DNA of 64,000 nucleotides from Eremophila alpestris peregrina (GCA_009792885.1 WMCF01000015.1:14593667-14657666), one strand, 5' to 3'; positions 1-14,900 are shown, numbered from the stretch's first letter. Translations and numbers: made by a program. Notes: generated from the sequence alone by a model not told the origin.

Positions 1-2805
1 AATTTGTCCTCATAAGGCTCTGCTCTGAAGCTAGTGCCTCTGTCTGTAGCTCCTACTTTGGAAATAAGACATGGGGCTGTTGGGGCTTCTGTTGACCCAC
101 AATCTCATGTTTTCTCCAGAAGCACATCAGGCTTTCTCCAGTGACTCTCTCCTCACTGATCCCTTTTATTTTCTCTTGCTTATAGGAATCAATGCATGCT
201 GGTTGTCCCTTTTCAATAGTAGCTCATAGAGGATGCTGGCCCTACAGATGACCCAATCCTACTGCCATGACTTTTAATAAAGATATACAGGTCTAGAAAT
301 TGATTGAACACCATGTTTCTTGCTGGTATAATTTCTGTATCTACTGGGGAGCTGTATTGTTCTTATGTATGTGGAATAGAGTGCATATGAACGCTGTCAC
401 TGGATGATAGATGTTTAGGGACAAAGCATGAAACAGGAATTCAATTATCTGCACTGGAACATCAGTTTTACTCATTAGGGCTCTGTTGTTTTTATCAGAG
501 CATTCACAGCAAAAGTTTATCTTTATTGCAGTTATTCCCATGAGCCTCATCTGTCAAATAAAGAGCAGCTGCTCTGCCTATTTTCTTATTTAATACAACT
601 GCCTTGTTTGCAAGTAGAGAGAGAACAGACTATATGAACAATGTTGTGAATTTTTCAGTAGTATGAAAAATGAATGTTAATTTTGTTCTGAGTATTATAT
701 TTTATCCTCTGAGGATCTTCCTGGCTGTTTGATGAAGATAATGTTTTCCCATATGTTAATACCTTCATCTAAATATTTAATGACTCATGTTAGGTACCGC
801 TTGCTGTTTTTATTCCTTTTTGTTCTTTGACATTACAGTATTTTGTTGTGCATAGATCCAAATCAATACGTTGTATTGCTACCAGGCAATGTTGTAGCAT
901 TTTGTGATAACTCCTCTGGCTGTTACACAGTCAGAAGGAGCTGTTAGTCCATTTGGTCAGTCCTTTCTTATAAAACAATTCAGGAAAAATTCACCCACTT
1001 TTCTTTGTCCTGTGTATAATAATTTCTGTTTGACTTCAGCAAGTCACCCAGAAAGGTGTGTAATCTTACTCTGGGGATACAAGAAAGCGAAGAATTTGCC
1101 ATTCAATTTACATTTCTATGTTAAATTATCATCACTTAAAAAAACCCCATGAATGGGCAAATCCTGGCCTGAAGTAATGTGAACACAATGTCTAAACTCT
1201 TGTTCTAGTTAATCCTTTTGTCTCTAGATTTTTCCTCTCAACATTTTCTTTGCATTAGTGACTTCATACAGTACACCCATGTTACTCTCAAGCTAAGTTA
1301 TGATTGACATGACCTGATTTGTCCCACTCCTGCCACTGAAAAGGATGCAATCTATCCTTCCTACCAAGTTCCTGGTGCTGTTTCTTTGCTGTTGTCTTGG
1401 TGCTAGCCCTACTAATTCTGTTTCTGCTGGATTAGTTTTCATGTTTTGAGAGGAAAAATCAGATTATCTTGAAATAATTTTTTTTTTGTTGTTCTGAGCT
1501 TCTTGAGATGGTCAAGTTTGAAGTTGTCCTAAGCTGAAGTAGCTTTAACATGTGAGATAATTTGGAGCACAGACAGCCAAGAATTGTCTGTCTGTGACCA
1601 TCTCTTGTGCAAGAGTTTTCTACATGCACATGGAAATGCTATAACAAAGCATTTGGTAACACCCAAACTTTTTGCTTGGGGCAGTGGTTTCTGGGTATGT
1701 CTGGTGGGGCTGAATTTCACAAAGATTACCTTCCCCAGGCTGAAGCAGGCACTGGCATATTCTCTCAGGCTGCATAAAACAAGTTCTGCCAGGAAAGTAA
1801 ATTACAGTACCTGAGGTCAGCCCTCTGCAAAAGCTGATCCTTCCTCATCGCCTCCAGAGGCAGCCAAGGGATCACTGGCCTCACTGAGTTACCAGTTAGT
1901 CTTTGGGAATATCTTCTCTTTCCCCTTGGTTTTCTTCCCTTTCCTTTTCCTGAGCCTTTGCCAGTAACTGTTACATCAGCTACTAAACACTGATATCTGT
2001 CAAGGTTTCACTGATCCATCTTCTGGAGAATTTTAATAAATAAGTTAATTATTTGGGAAATTACTGGTTTGTTTGTTTTATGAGGTTTTTCTGTGAAAAA
2101 AGATGATGGAAAACTGATGGCCCCACAATCTCTCTCAGTGCAGAAGACAAAGGTGAACATGGCTTTTCCCCTTCCCTTGCAGTTTTCAGTTTGACTGTAA
2201 ATAAAATTGTCCAAGTTTCCTCTGATTTTTTCAGAATCTGGTGCAGGCATGGGCCCATTTTAGCTGCTTGAAGAAGATAGTGTAGGTGTTGATGAGATAG
2301 ATATTCTAACCTATTCTAACAGGCCATGGAACTATCTATAATAAAATAATCATAAATGATAATATACTGTATAATATGTGTATATTTATAAGTAAATACA
2401 GATGAAATTTAAGTTTATTATTTCAGTAATATGTTTACCAGAGGCTTACTGCAGTATTAAATACTGTTGCATTTTAAGGTGGATATAATACATTTTATGA
2501 AAATATTTGCATTTAATACATATAATAACACTTCTGCTGGTAGCTTGAAGTATAAGTTGGGAACTCGCCATGTTGAGTGCCATGCACACTTGCTTATTTT
2601 AATTTGTGTTTGTCACTTGATCCGTTTCTGAGTTTTCTTACTGTATTTAGAAGAAAAACTGTGGTGTGAGGGGGAAGGACTTTTGTCATGGAGTGGTAAC
2701 AGATTAAATTAATGCTTTTGATTTATTTTCAGGGCTGTAAAAACTATGTATTAGTAATGTCATAAAAATCTAATTAGTGTTCTTACTTCTGTTTTTTCTG
2801 CACAG
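1..2805 (+). other. DGKH: DGKH intron (left end outside window)
   Basis: AT-rich sequence ending in a pyrimidine-rich acceptor (tttttctgcacag) at 2,805. The open frames are all short, and none resembles a known exon or is flanked by good splice sites. No interspersed repeat is recognisable. The upstream exon and the donor of this intron lie outside the window. Confidence 0.75.
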
Positions 2806-2940
2806 CTAAAACTGCACCAAGGTCTCCTGACAGACGTACAAGCCGCGGTATCCATTCTCAGACAGGTTCTTTCTCTGCTTCAGCTTTGGCAGCAAGCAAG
2901 GAAAACCTCCCAGTACTTAACACGAGGATTATCTGCCCAG
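2806..2940 (+). CDS. DGKH: DGKH exon: linker before the accessory catalytic domain
   Basis: Acceptor tgcacag precedes base 2,806 and donor gtaatt follows 2,940. The first two bases finish a codon begun in the previous exon. The frame then reads KTAPRSPDRRTSRGIHS and continues to NLPVLNTRIICP, with one base left over. The segment is rich in Ser, Arg and Ala and looks like disordered linker between the two halves of the split type II catalytic region. It contains an RRTS basophilic-kinase-like site and a KEN tripeptide (2,898-2,906). Confidence 0.88.
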
Positions 2941-5900
2941 GTAATTATGGTTTTGAAATCTGCTATTCCTACCCTACTTTAATATTGTCTTCCAATCTCC
3001 TGCTTGCTGTCAAATAATGACCTTTACTTCATGCCCTGCATTTGTTTGAACTGACATGCACATCCTTGTGTTGTACTGTATAGGAGGAAATGCATAATAA
3101 TGTAGAATATTTCTGATCATTTGGTACAACACCAGGAGTAGCAGAAGTGTTGAATTTGATTCTGGAGGGTGAAAAGTAAAATTCAGGATCATAAAATTGC
3201 GGGGTGCTTTGGGTTGGAAGAGACCTCTAAAGATGATGTAGTACAGCCCTCTGTCATGGGCATTGACAGCTTTCACTAGATCAGGTTGCTCAGAAAAGCA
3301 TTCAGCCTGACCTTGGACATTTCCAGTGGTGGGGCTTGTACAGCTTCTCTGGGCAACCTCTTCCCATGTGTCACTACCTTCATCCCAAACATTTTCCCCC
3401 TTTTGTCTGATCTAAACCTACCCTATTTGAGTTTAAAAACCACTGCCCTTTCTCCTGCCACTGCAGGCTCTGGTGAAAAGTCTCTCAATCTTTCTTATAA
3501 ACCTGCTCTATATTTTGAAAGGCCACAATAAATTCTCCCTGGAGCCTTCTCCTCTCCAGGCTGAACAACCCAGGCTCTCTCAGGCTGTCTCCACATGAGA
3601 GGTGCTCCAGCCCTCTGATCATCTTTAGGGCCATCTGTGGGCTTGTTCCAGCTGGTTTATGTCCTTCTTATGTCAGGGAGGCCAGGGCAGGACACAGCAC
3701 TCCAGCTGGGGTCTCACCAGAGCAGAGCAGAGGGGCAGAATCCCCTCCCTCACCCTACTAGCCACACTGCTTTGGATGCAGCCTAAGACATATTTGGCTT
3801 TCTGGGCCACAAGCTCACATTGCCAGGTCACATCCAATTTTTCATCCACAGGTACCCACAAATACTTCTATCATTTATCCTAATCAGTGGATTAGGATGA
3901 AGTGGCTGAGGGACAAAGCTGTTTAAAATTCAACCCTCTGAGAAAGAACTGTCTGTAGATGTCTTTCTGGAAGTGGATGACTGAAACCCCACAAAGATGC
4001 TCTGTAAAACAGCTGGGAAAAAAGATAATCTGTTCTTACCCAAATATAATTGACAGATGAAAAAATATCTGTTCTGCTGCAAATGCAATTAATATTAGAG
4101 AGCACTAGTAAAACTCTGTTTTAATTAATTTTATTAGTATAGCTAAAACACAGTGGAACCAAGCTTATGTTTTTTCTTTAGGCAAATTTAAGTGAAAGCT
4201 GTTAGTATTTTGCTTTGTTTACATGCATTACAGAGCATTTTGTAGAGTGAAATTGATATTAGTCAAAGCAGGCATGTTGAGGCCACGATCTTTCCACAAA
4301 TTAAGTTAAACTATGGGTCTGCCAGTTGTAAAAATGGTAAGAATATTCCATATGTATGCTTCCAAAGGATAGGACAAAAGAAAAATCAGGGACAGTTAGG
4401 AGATGAAGATTACAATGAATTAAAAGCTCTAGCAGTCTTTTTGGATGTTAGGTCACCCATTTGGTTACTACACCAGCCAGTGAGTGTTGGCCTGAAACCC
4501 CAAATTTTCTTTGCTTTTTTCTTTCTCAGTGGTGGTACCTGAAGAGAGCCACCACAACTTAGCATAGCTGCCTTTCTGCTTAAGGGAGCCAGAGACCTTA
4601 AAAGATAACCAATTTTGGTAAAAATTGAGATAGAATCACAATCTTTCCCTGTACAGATTTAATAAATTTTGTTTCCCAGTATATGGCTTATATTATATGT
4701 TTGTCTGTTTATCAAATACAAATTTTTTTTTATTATTTTCTTTCTGTTTTGTTTTGTTTTGTTGTTTTTTGTTGGTTTTTTTTTCTTTTTTAATCAGGTT
4801 TAAGGGCTGGTCTAGCTGCTTCCATTGCAGGAAGTTCAATTATTAGCAAAATGTTGCTAGCAAACATCGATCCATTTGGTGCTACGCCGTTTATTGACCC
4901 GGATCCAGATTCCTTGTAAGAAATATTTTTTTTCTAAATTTACTGTTTTGCTTTCATTAAGGGCATCCTTCTTACATTTTTGTAATCTCCTATTTTTTTT
5001 GCATTATGAAGTTCTTGTTTGCCATCATTTGGTAGTAGACCATACTGTCTGAAAATAAGCTGGATTGTACTGGTTTATTTATGAGCAGTGCAAATTTTTT
5101 TGCAGCAGCTGAAAATAATGGGAGACAATTGCTCCCTTATCCCTTGCTGACCTGGAGGAGGAGGATATTAGTCTTTCAGAGCTGGGTTTTTCAGAGTTTA
5201 CTCAGGAAGATTCAGAGGAAAGATCTCTTGAAGTATCTTAGTTCATATTCTGTTCTGTGACCAATCACAGTGTTGGTCAAAGATCTTTGCATGTCCAGGT
5301 TCTGTACAAATATACACCTGATTTTCTCTTTTCCTCTAACAGGGAGGGATATTCAGAAAAATGTGTCATGAACAACTACTTTGGAATTGGGTTAGATGCA
5401 AAAATTTCACTAGAATTTAATAACAAGCGAGAAGAGCACCCTGAAAAATGCAGGTAATATAATTACTCTGTCAGTAACGGAGCCAAGATATTTCCATTCT
5501 TTTCTTTTCCTTAGCCCTTTATATGAATTTCTTAAATTTTTTTTCTACAAATACAAGACACAATGTGTGTATGTCAACATGTGAATCTTGTTTTGCCTGC
5601 TTTCAGAAGTCGGACAAAAAACATGATGTGGTATGGAGTGCTTGGCACAAAAGAGCTGTTGCAGAGAACCTACAAGAACTTAGAACAAAAAGTTCAACTT
5701 GAGGTAAATTTTATTTATGGAGTGATTGCTTGCACAATGTGTAGTGAAGAATTACTGCTTATTTTTGAAACCTGTAATTGTTCTTATGTCAACCCAAGCT
5801 GACCTCAAAGGCTCTGTGTAAAGATGTGCTCTGTATGAGTTGGTTCTCCAAGTCATATTTTTGAGTAAATTGTCAGTACTTTAAGATCACAAAATGCCCA

Positions 5901-8900
5901 GTATTATGTTTCTGGAAATTACTGGGTTGAAAAAAGATAATAAATTGTGTAGATAGGATATATTTCTTAATGTTCACTGTATCAAAAGACAGACCAGGTT
6001 TTCAGGGCAACCACAGAAATGACCATAAAATAAAGAGAATAAAAGAGATAAGGAGTCTTTATTCTTCAGGTTCAATTTAAAATATCTTAAAGCTACACAT
6101 ATAGGAAGAGCACATAAACAGTAAAAATTCCTGACAAAAGAGAGGAGATTCTGAATGTGCATTACAAGAAGCCCAGCTACACCAGTAGAAACTTACTCTA
6201 GTAGTCACACAAAAAAACCAATATATTATCAAAGCAACAACAAGTTCTGTATCTAAACATAGTTGTGTTTTGGCTTTTAAGTTCTAACATAAAATCAAAG
6301 TCCTCCACATGGTACAGGGAACTTAAAGGAGGTATAAACGATTCCCAAATGCAGAAAAAGACTACAGGAGGGTTACTGTTCTTTTCACCCGAAGAATATC
6401 TAAGGTGGATTGTGACAGAGAACAAATATAATTTCTGTTTTAATTTTGTGCTAACTATATCATATAGAAGTTCATGATATTTGTATGTGGGTAACATTTT
6501 AAGTTGAAAGAATTATTTTAGGTTACTGGAGCTCTTTTTCACTCTGAGATTTAGGAGGATTTTCTCTGGTAGCAACAGATTGCTGTTAGCTAAGGATTGA
6601 GTAATTATCAAGGAATTATGCAGTAGTTAGCAAATAGAATGGCAGGAGAGAATGTTGTGTATACTGCAGATAGAATTCTAAATCAAGGATCTTTTGTATT
6701 GGATTCAAATAAGATTCAGTAATACTGCTGACCTTTCCATAATTATTTCTTTATATTCCTGTAAGTAAATCAGTAAGTAAAAATTTCACATTTACTGTTG
6801 TCTTGCATAACATTAGATATATAATGCCTGCATACTCAGGCATTAGAGGCACACTTCTACTGTAATACAAATGGCTGTGCAGCATCTTTGAATATCACAC
6901 CATATTTTGGATACTGTCACATCTTGATTAAAATGTTACATTCTGTCTTGCTGCTAAGATTAAATCACAAAAAGAGAGCACCAAGCACATTCTGGAAATA
7001 ATTTGCATCTTTTTCTCCTCCTGATAAGGATGCTACAGATTTTGTCCTTATTTCTTTAGATTTTCTTTTTCATTTGTATAATTTTAAGATCTTTCTGTGG
7101 GCTGGTAATGTGCAGTCATCTAGCAATCTTCATTAAAGCCAGCTTGACTGGCAAGTTCATGATCCATTGAGTGACACCTGGGTCCATCATTTACAACCTT
7201 GTGTTTCTAACTTGCATCAATTCCATGCCTGTGGCACTGCTGCAGAACTGCACTTTTGACTCCCAGTAGATTGGTTTGAGTTCATTGGGCTCCCCCCTGC
7301 AGGCAGTTGTACTGCTGTAAGTCAAGAGGGATTTCACTGATGTCTGAAAATGTACTCTTGGCCAAAAGTGAGATTGATGTCATCCCATGATCATGCTGAG
7401 CAGGACATGGAGTTGCTTATGTTGTTTATGCTTATCTTTTGGGAGAAGAAAACAGTGAGAAAGAAGGACTGAACAGTCGCAGATAAGAGTGACCTCTTAC
7501 CTGCAAAACCAACAGTTCCCATCTACAACCAGGCTGTCACCTGTGGGGTCACTCCTAGATTTGTCTTTCCACTTTTGGGAGGAGAGTGAAGTTATTTTTA
7601 CAGGAAGTCAGCAATACATGCAAACATTGACAGCTAACCACATGTTGTGACTATGCCAGAAATATTCTTGGGTATTCTTAACACAACCCTCCCCCCCACC
7701 CCTGTCTTAAATGGATTTGACTAAATAACAAGTCTGTTGCAATTTTGGGATTTTGGGAATGCTGATATAGGATGGAAGACTAGTTACTGAATGTATAAAT
7801 GAATATTTTTGTAATGTCCTTGGCAATCTTATTGCATGCACTCAGGGAGATTGGTTTTCTTACTTCAAAAAGATTTTTAATCCTTGATGGACAGACCATG
7901 GTCTAAGTGCATAAAAAATTTCATAACAAGTGATGTGAAACTGCTTCTTTCAAGACTCATGGAGCACCACTGCTGTAGATACTACAGCATGTAGATCTAC
8001 ATATTTTTCACCTCTGAAAAAGTCAGTGCTAAGATTGGAAAGAAGATATTTGGTTTTGAGATGCTTCATTGCATGGAGGGAGTAGTGCCAGATCTCTTAA
8101 TGACTCTGTCCTCCTGCTAGCTCTGTGGATGCTTCATGTGCTAAAAATTACTCTTTACTGATTACTTTTATTGTATTATTTATGTACTAAAGGAGCTTTT
8201 ATCCATTACAGTGTGACGGACAGTACATCCCCCTTCCAAGCCTGCAGGGCATAGCTGTGCTAAACATTCCCAGCTATGCTGGTGGGACTAATTTCTGGGG
8301 TGGAACCAAAGAAGATGATGTAAGTAGCATTAAAGAGACTTAACCTTCTGGGCAAAACCAGAAATAAATATAATGAACTGCTCCTCTCACTTGATTTTAT
8401 TAGTAGTAGCATATAGTTTGGATAACAACTCTTATGTGAGGAGGCTCTTTCAGTTCGAACTGTATTGTCTTGCTGTTTTTTTTAATTGAAAATATATTCC
8501 ATTATTTTTTACTGTCCATTGTCTTCTGTCATTCAATTCCAGTGAAATGCTCATAATAAAGCATAATGATTTTGTTTTTTAAATGGCTCTACGTGTATTT
8601 TTAGAAACTAATTTTATAAACAGAGGCACAAGTAATTTCTCTCCATATTGTTTTACCTTTGATATATTGCTTTGAGAAAATAGGGTTTCTCAAAGCATAG
8701 ATTCCTCTGTTTGCTATAGTCTAACAAGCAAGGTAGACAGGATAATCATTCAAAGTTTATACCTTAATTTTCCTCCTGTTCTTCAAACAGCTTTGCTGTG
8801 AGGGATGGTGATTCAGAACATGAAGACTGATGCATTTAGTGACTGATAATTTAGTAAGGGTAGTAAACTGGTTTTTGACTATGATTTTCAATGAACCTTT

Positions 8901-11900
8901 AAAATACTTTAGGGTACCCTTTTCCCCTTCTTCCTTTCAAGTCCTAAGAAACATTTCACCACATGGATCCCTACAACCTAGAACAGTGTTGCTGTTGTTA
9001 CCCACTTCACTCACAGTGCACTAACTAATTACTAGCAGATTATCCTAATCTGCATGTCCTGATTTAGTGTGTGATGTCTGAATCACCTAAAACTGTAGTT
9101 CCAAACTGGCTTGTGATTTTGATGTAGACAATCCAGGACTTTCTTGCCAAAAAGTTTTAGATTTCTTGTGAGTTGTTATCCTTCCTTTTTTTAATATGTA
9201 CATACAAACATACCTATATATTATAAAAAGTAGCTTAATCTAATAGATTATAATATATTTTACATATAATTGCATGTTAATGTTATATATTGCATATGTA
9301 ATTGCATATATACATGTTTTATATGTATATATGTGTGTGTGTGTTATATATATATGTGCACATGTAAAAATGAAAAAAGAAATTTAGACGTTTTAGTGTC
9401 CTTTTCTTATTTTTGGTTAATGTCACAGGGTGGAAATCATGTTCGTATTTGGCAATGGATATGTAAAGCTTTTCTATATAGTCCATGTTTATAGTCAGAA
9501 CTTGAAAGCTGCTCTAACATCTGCTCAGCCCCTGTTCAGGAGTTTATTATTCTCCCTGGACTGCTCCAGTGAGAGAGATGATCTGTCCCACCTTTCATAC
9601 TGGTACACAGTAAATGTGTGTGTCCTGGAGGAGTTTTACTGATATTAATCTTCTAGTGAGCAGAAGTGCCAGCACAGCCACATGTTTGCTCTGGACAAAG
9701 TTAGAAGCATAATTCACTGCTTTAGTGCAGTCTTGAATGACTCTTCATCAAGAGGTGCTGGTGGTGGTCTGAAGTGCTGCTGGTTCTGCCTGTCTGGACA
9801 AATGAAAGATGTCACTTGACTATTGGTGAAACATTAGCAGTGAGCCAAGCAGGGCATCTGCACCCTGACTGGCTTAAGCACAGCTTGTAAAGGCATGTTA
9901 TTTTGGTGTCCAGAAGACAGGCTGGAAACATGGCCTGCAACAGAAAAGGAGTCAGTTTGAATGCTGATCCACAGAGATTGGTTTGCCTTAAAAAGAAAAA
10001 AAAAAGGAGAAAAAAGATACTGGTTTTCAGTACAGATATTACTGGTGGAGAGACACAGCAGAAGTCCTTTTCCTGTCCTTTTGCTGAAATGGCAACACAA
10101 AATAAATGAAATTTTACAATTACTTTTTCTTAACACGTGCCAGAACTAACCCTGTACATGTCAGTTATGGATCAGGAACTCTCTCTCCACTTTTTGTCAT
10201 GGAATGGCAGAATCACCATCTTGGTTCTTTTTAAGATGTTCATATATTCATGTGGAAAATAGGAAAAATTCCATGGAAACTAGGAAAAAAACCCAAACAA
10301 ACAGATGGAGAAACTGGATATTTCTCCAGTCTGGTCTCAGGTGTTACTGATGCTGGTTACTCTGCCTGAGGGAGTCCAAGTACTGCTCAGAGAGGTGATC
10401 TCTCTACCCATTACTGGAGTGATTTCTCCTGGTGATTTTTCTCCCTCATTGCCCTCTATTGCATACCAAGATGAAAGCTTCAAGTGACCTTAGCATGGTA
10501 TCACCCACAGACCCAGCTGAAGTCCAGCCTGAGATGTGCCCTGTGGCTGAATTCCCCAGCAGCACACCAGGTGGCGAGACTTCTGTGCTTTGTGTGAGCC
10601 TGTGGAAATTCAGCACCTTGGCTGCACAGAAGGACATGTGTTCCATACAGAAGTGATTTTCCTGTTTACAGTGGACAGTTATACACAGCACAAACAAGAT
10701 TGTCTTCAGTATCAAAGCTGTGTTAAACAAAACAGAGCCTGGACTCGGATGTTGGTTTCCGGAGAATTCAGAATATAAACAGATAAACACTTCTGAGAAG
10801 AAATGGAAAGCATTTATTTCTCTTACCTTCAAGAACCTCTTAACATTAACCAAGCAGAGACTTCAAGTGGCTTTTCATCTTGCCTTAAAAAACATTTTTT
10901 AATCTGCATGCTGAAACATGCCATCTTTCCTATATAAGGATATGCCTTGTCATTCAGATATTTCAAATGGTATCAGCATTGCTGTTTTAAATTATATTTG
11001 CCTGTTGTCTGTGGTATCTTACTCCTGTGGCTTTGGAGAAACAATGTAGTTATTCTGCAGTAAAGAAGTTAGAGGATTTAAATGTTGGAAACAAATCTGT
11101 AAATGAGTCTGTGTTTCATTGCAATCTAAGCACTGGATTTGCCATCAAAAATGGAATGCTTTCTTTTCCTCACAGATATTTGGAGCTCCATCGTTTGATG
11201 ATAAAATCTTAGAAGTGGTTGCTGTATTTGGCAGCATGCAGATGGCAGTGTCCAGAGTCATCAAATTGCAGCACCACAGGATAGCTCAGGTTTGTTGCTT
11301 ACTTGCAAGCATGCAGGATGGTTGGCAGCAGTTTGGGATTCTGGCAAGTAGTGGGACTCTTGATGACCACCACCCTATACATTAATAAAGCACTGACATT
11401 GTTTTGCTTTTAGCGGGTAACAAATTGTCTTCAATGATGAATGAAGTATAGGAGAGCTTAATTCCTGAGACAGTTCTGGAGAGAAGCCACAGCTCCTCAT
11501 AATCAACAGATTACAGGTGGCCTGTCAGTCTCAGCAGTATTTATTGCCCTGTAAAATAATGTGTTTGTTCTTTTGCAGTGTCGTTCAGTGAAGATCACCA
11601 TACTTGGTGATGAAGGGGTTCCAGTGCAAGTCGATGGCGAGGCATGGATCCAGCCCCCGGGAGTTATTAAGATCATCCATAAAAACAGAGCTCAGATGCT
11701 AACACGAGACAGAGTATGTTGCAGAAGGAGCTACCATTGCTAACACTGGTTTCTGTAATAATTTGTTTCAGTCACAATGTGAACAAAACAGTACTTATAA
11801 AGATGTTTTATAACTATGCATGCAATTCATACAGTTACTTACAGTGATATAATTTCTATTATGAGCTGGATAGAGAATTATTGTTTTGTGTAAGTGGCAA

Positions 11901-14900
11901 AGCTTTGTTAACTTTTATTTGTTTTATTAGTGCTATTCCTATATTCTTATTAATATATAGTAACATTTTATCTATTCCTCCCTCCCTCCCTCTGCTTTTA
12001 TTGCATCTTTCTTGTTCTCTAGGTGTGTTATACCAGTCACACACTGGAAATTTTAGCATAGTTGCATAAATAGCAAAGGTCTTTACTGTCCATTTTCCAG
12101 AATAGCTTTCTGCAGATTTCTCTCTCTGTCCTACCAATCCTCCCTCTCTCCTATGAGCCAGTCTCAGACAGGAGAGACACAAGTACAGCCAGTCATAAAG
12201 CCACTGGAGAGTTCATGCTTCTCTAGGACTATTGTCAAAGGTACAACTGCCCCTCAGTTCTCCATCCACTAGCTGGATCCTGAATTTGGGGTGTAGTTAA
12301 GGTGGAATTTGAACTCCATTTTAGTATATTTGGTTTTTTTCTCCACCATATTTAATGTTTGAATTCTGTGTCAGTGTTGAATTTCAATCTTGCCATCCAC
12401 ACAAAACATGCTTGCGTTAGGGTATCACAAAATTCTGGAATTATTTAGGTTGGAAAATACCTCTAAGACCATTGAGTCCAACCATTATAACTGTCTTTGT
12501 GTTCTTATTGGTTTGGAAGACATATTTTGAAGATCGTGGGGAGGAGACAGAGTACAAGCTTTCAGAAGTGAATTACTCTCCATACTAAGTTTTAAAAGTT
12601 TCAGGTGTAAAAATATTATTTAATCGGGTAGTATTATTTAGATAAAATTAAATCAAGCACTTGTGTATTAGTTAAATTAATTTTAACTAAAATAATATCT
12701 AATATTTAAAATACATTTTAAATTTATGTAGTATGTAAAATTAAATTTTTTAATGAGTAAGGATACACCCAAGTGCTGTGAATTGAATGTACAATTCATT
12801 TTGATTAGGCCTTTGAAAACACCCTGAAGTCTTGGGAGGACAAACAGAAGTATGATTCCTGCAAACCTGTCATTCGATCTCCCTTGTACCCTCAGCAAGC
12901 TGTTGAGTTGGCCACAGAAGAAGAAGTTGCACAGATCCAGTTGTGCTCACAAGCTGCAGAAGAACTTATTACCAGGTACAGTTAAATTAATAAGTTGGAT
13001 TGGTAACCTAGACACCAGGACTGAATTATTAATCCAAATTCATACAGAGACTTAGAAGTGTACATTTTCCATGATTTTTGATTGAAGTTTTGTTGCCACT
13101 TTATCAGCCATTTTTTTCTAATGTAAGAATTTTATTTTATTTTTAAGGCTCAACTTCTTTTTGTGTCCTTTTTCTATGTATTTTTTTTAATTTCATTCAT
13201 GTGTTTTTGCGTTGTTTTTTCTTCTTGTAAAAACCAACTTTCTGAAGTAGCAATAGAAATGGAAAACTGGAAAGTTTCTTTGCAAAAATTGAAGCTTCTC
13301 TTTTTATGACAAATCAAAAGTATAATTGGGAATTATTGGAAAAAGCCCTTTAGAAGTCAGCTCGAGAAGTCAGCAGGATGGACACTTCATATGGTCTGAG
13401 ATAAAGAAAAGCTTTTTTTTTTTTTAATCAGAACATTTTATAAAGCTTCTATTCATTTTATCATAACAGCTAATTGTCTTTAGCATCAAAATCATGAATG
13501 ATATAAGAAAGGAAGGGGTGCATACTTTTTTTTATACTGCAGTCATAGTCAAATAATGTAGTTTATCAATTACGCAAAGTGAAGTTTAGCCAAGACATCT
13601 TAAAAACTTCATTGTTCTAGAGATGGACTGGAGGTTGTAGTTACAGCTGGACCTCCCATAATCTTAAATGATTGCAGCCAATTTTCATGTCACATCTGAA
13701 GGACATGCCTTGTGAAATAGGTGTGAGGGTTTTTAAGATAATTTCAAGTAAGTTACTGCAATGTGCTAGAGTATTCCTTTGCAGTTTACTTGGATTAATA
13801 GGACCAACGTTTTTTGGTCCATTTTTTTCTGTATAGCATTAGTGTTCTAAGAAAAATATATGTATCTCAGTATTTTGTAGCATCATAAAAAATCTATGTG
13901 ATGGATATAATTTCTGTGAGGTGCTATATTGCTAGTAGAGATGCTTTCATTTCATTTTTTTGCTATAAAGGACTGTAATTTTCTTTGTGTTTTGTGAAAC
14001 ATGTTCTTGTGTATTTTCTCATCTGATGAAGTTGTGTACTCAAGAATTATTCTTTAAAGTAATTAAGAAGTATTATTCTCCTTTTAAAATGTTTTTGTAG
14101 GATCTGTGAAGCAGCAAAAGTTCATGGCCTCTTGGAGCAGGAGCTTGCTCATGCTGTTAATGCATGTTCACATGCATTAAATAAAGCCAACCCGAGGTTT
14201 CCTGAGGTAAAGAAGAACAGAGATTTATGTAAATAAGCAACATCTGGGTGCACAAGCTTGTGGCATGGGGGCTGTGTTGTACTCCCTGTCCCGATTTTAA
14301 AACAAGTTGGATGAGAAGGCAGAAGATGCAGTTTCTGCATTCACCAGTGTCCTCCCCACCTGGTACTGTGCAGGCATATGCTCAGAGAGGGTGGAGGCAT
14401 GGCAAAGGCTGAACCAGATCTGTTACTACATAAAGGTCAATTTCTGTGGATGCTTTCACAGAAAATTTCATGCTTAATTGCTATCCAAGTTCTATACAGA
14501 GAAAGCAAAGGGGCTGAGGGGAAATTAGTTTCCTGGTTTCTCTCTTCACACTAGATAATCTGGGTCATTTCAAGGATTGGACCCAGAAATTGTAAATTAA
14601 GTAGAGGGTGTCCATATCTAACTTAAATTGACACGTTGTTAATAAATATTTTAGTTGACTTTTGCTTCTTAGTTAGTAGCTTACTTCTGTTGAGGAAAAG
14701 GTGAAAAATTGAAATCAATAGTCTTTGTTAAATGAGATTCACAGCTTTTCTGCTTGCCTTTGTCATATGTGGATTGATATGGTGGCTGATCACCTGATGA
14801 TCTTCAGGATTGTGTTAATGTCATACTAAATGAAGTGGAGGAAAAGACAGTAAATAGATACTACATTTTTGGTTTCTATTCTCAGTGCTGAACAGGTTGT

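Larger units (their letters stand above)
2941..4797 (+). other. DGKH: DGKH intron with a CR1 fragment
   Basis: Donor gtaatt, acceptor taatcag. It holds a minus-strand CR1 copy (about 3,187-3,870) and a T/G-rich low-complexity acceptor tract (about 4,725-4,790). Otherwise it is AT-rich without recognisable features. Confidence 0.85.
11714..12808 (+). other. DGKH: DGKH intron with CCTC repeat and CR1 remnant
   Basis: Donor gtatgt, acceptor ttgattag. It contains a short (CCTC)n tract at 11,977-11,992, a CR1 3'-end remnant at 12,423-12,491, and a very AT-rich stretch with an inverted repeat at 12,668-12,690. No extra exon is seen. Confidence 0.8.

Noticed and set aside
10446..10853. 135-codon minus-strand open frame in a DGKH intron
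   Set aside because: No similarity recognised and no splice or promoter signals. Frames on the other strand overlap it.
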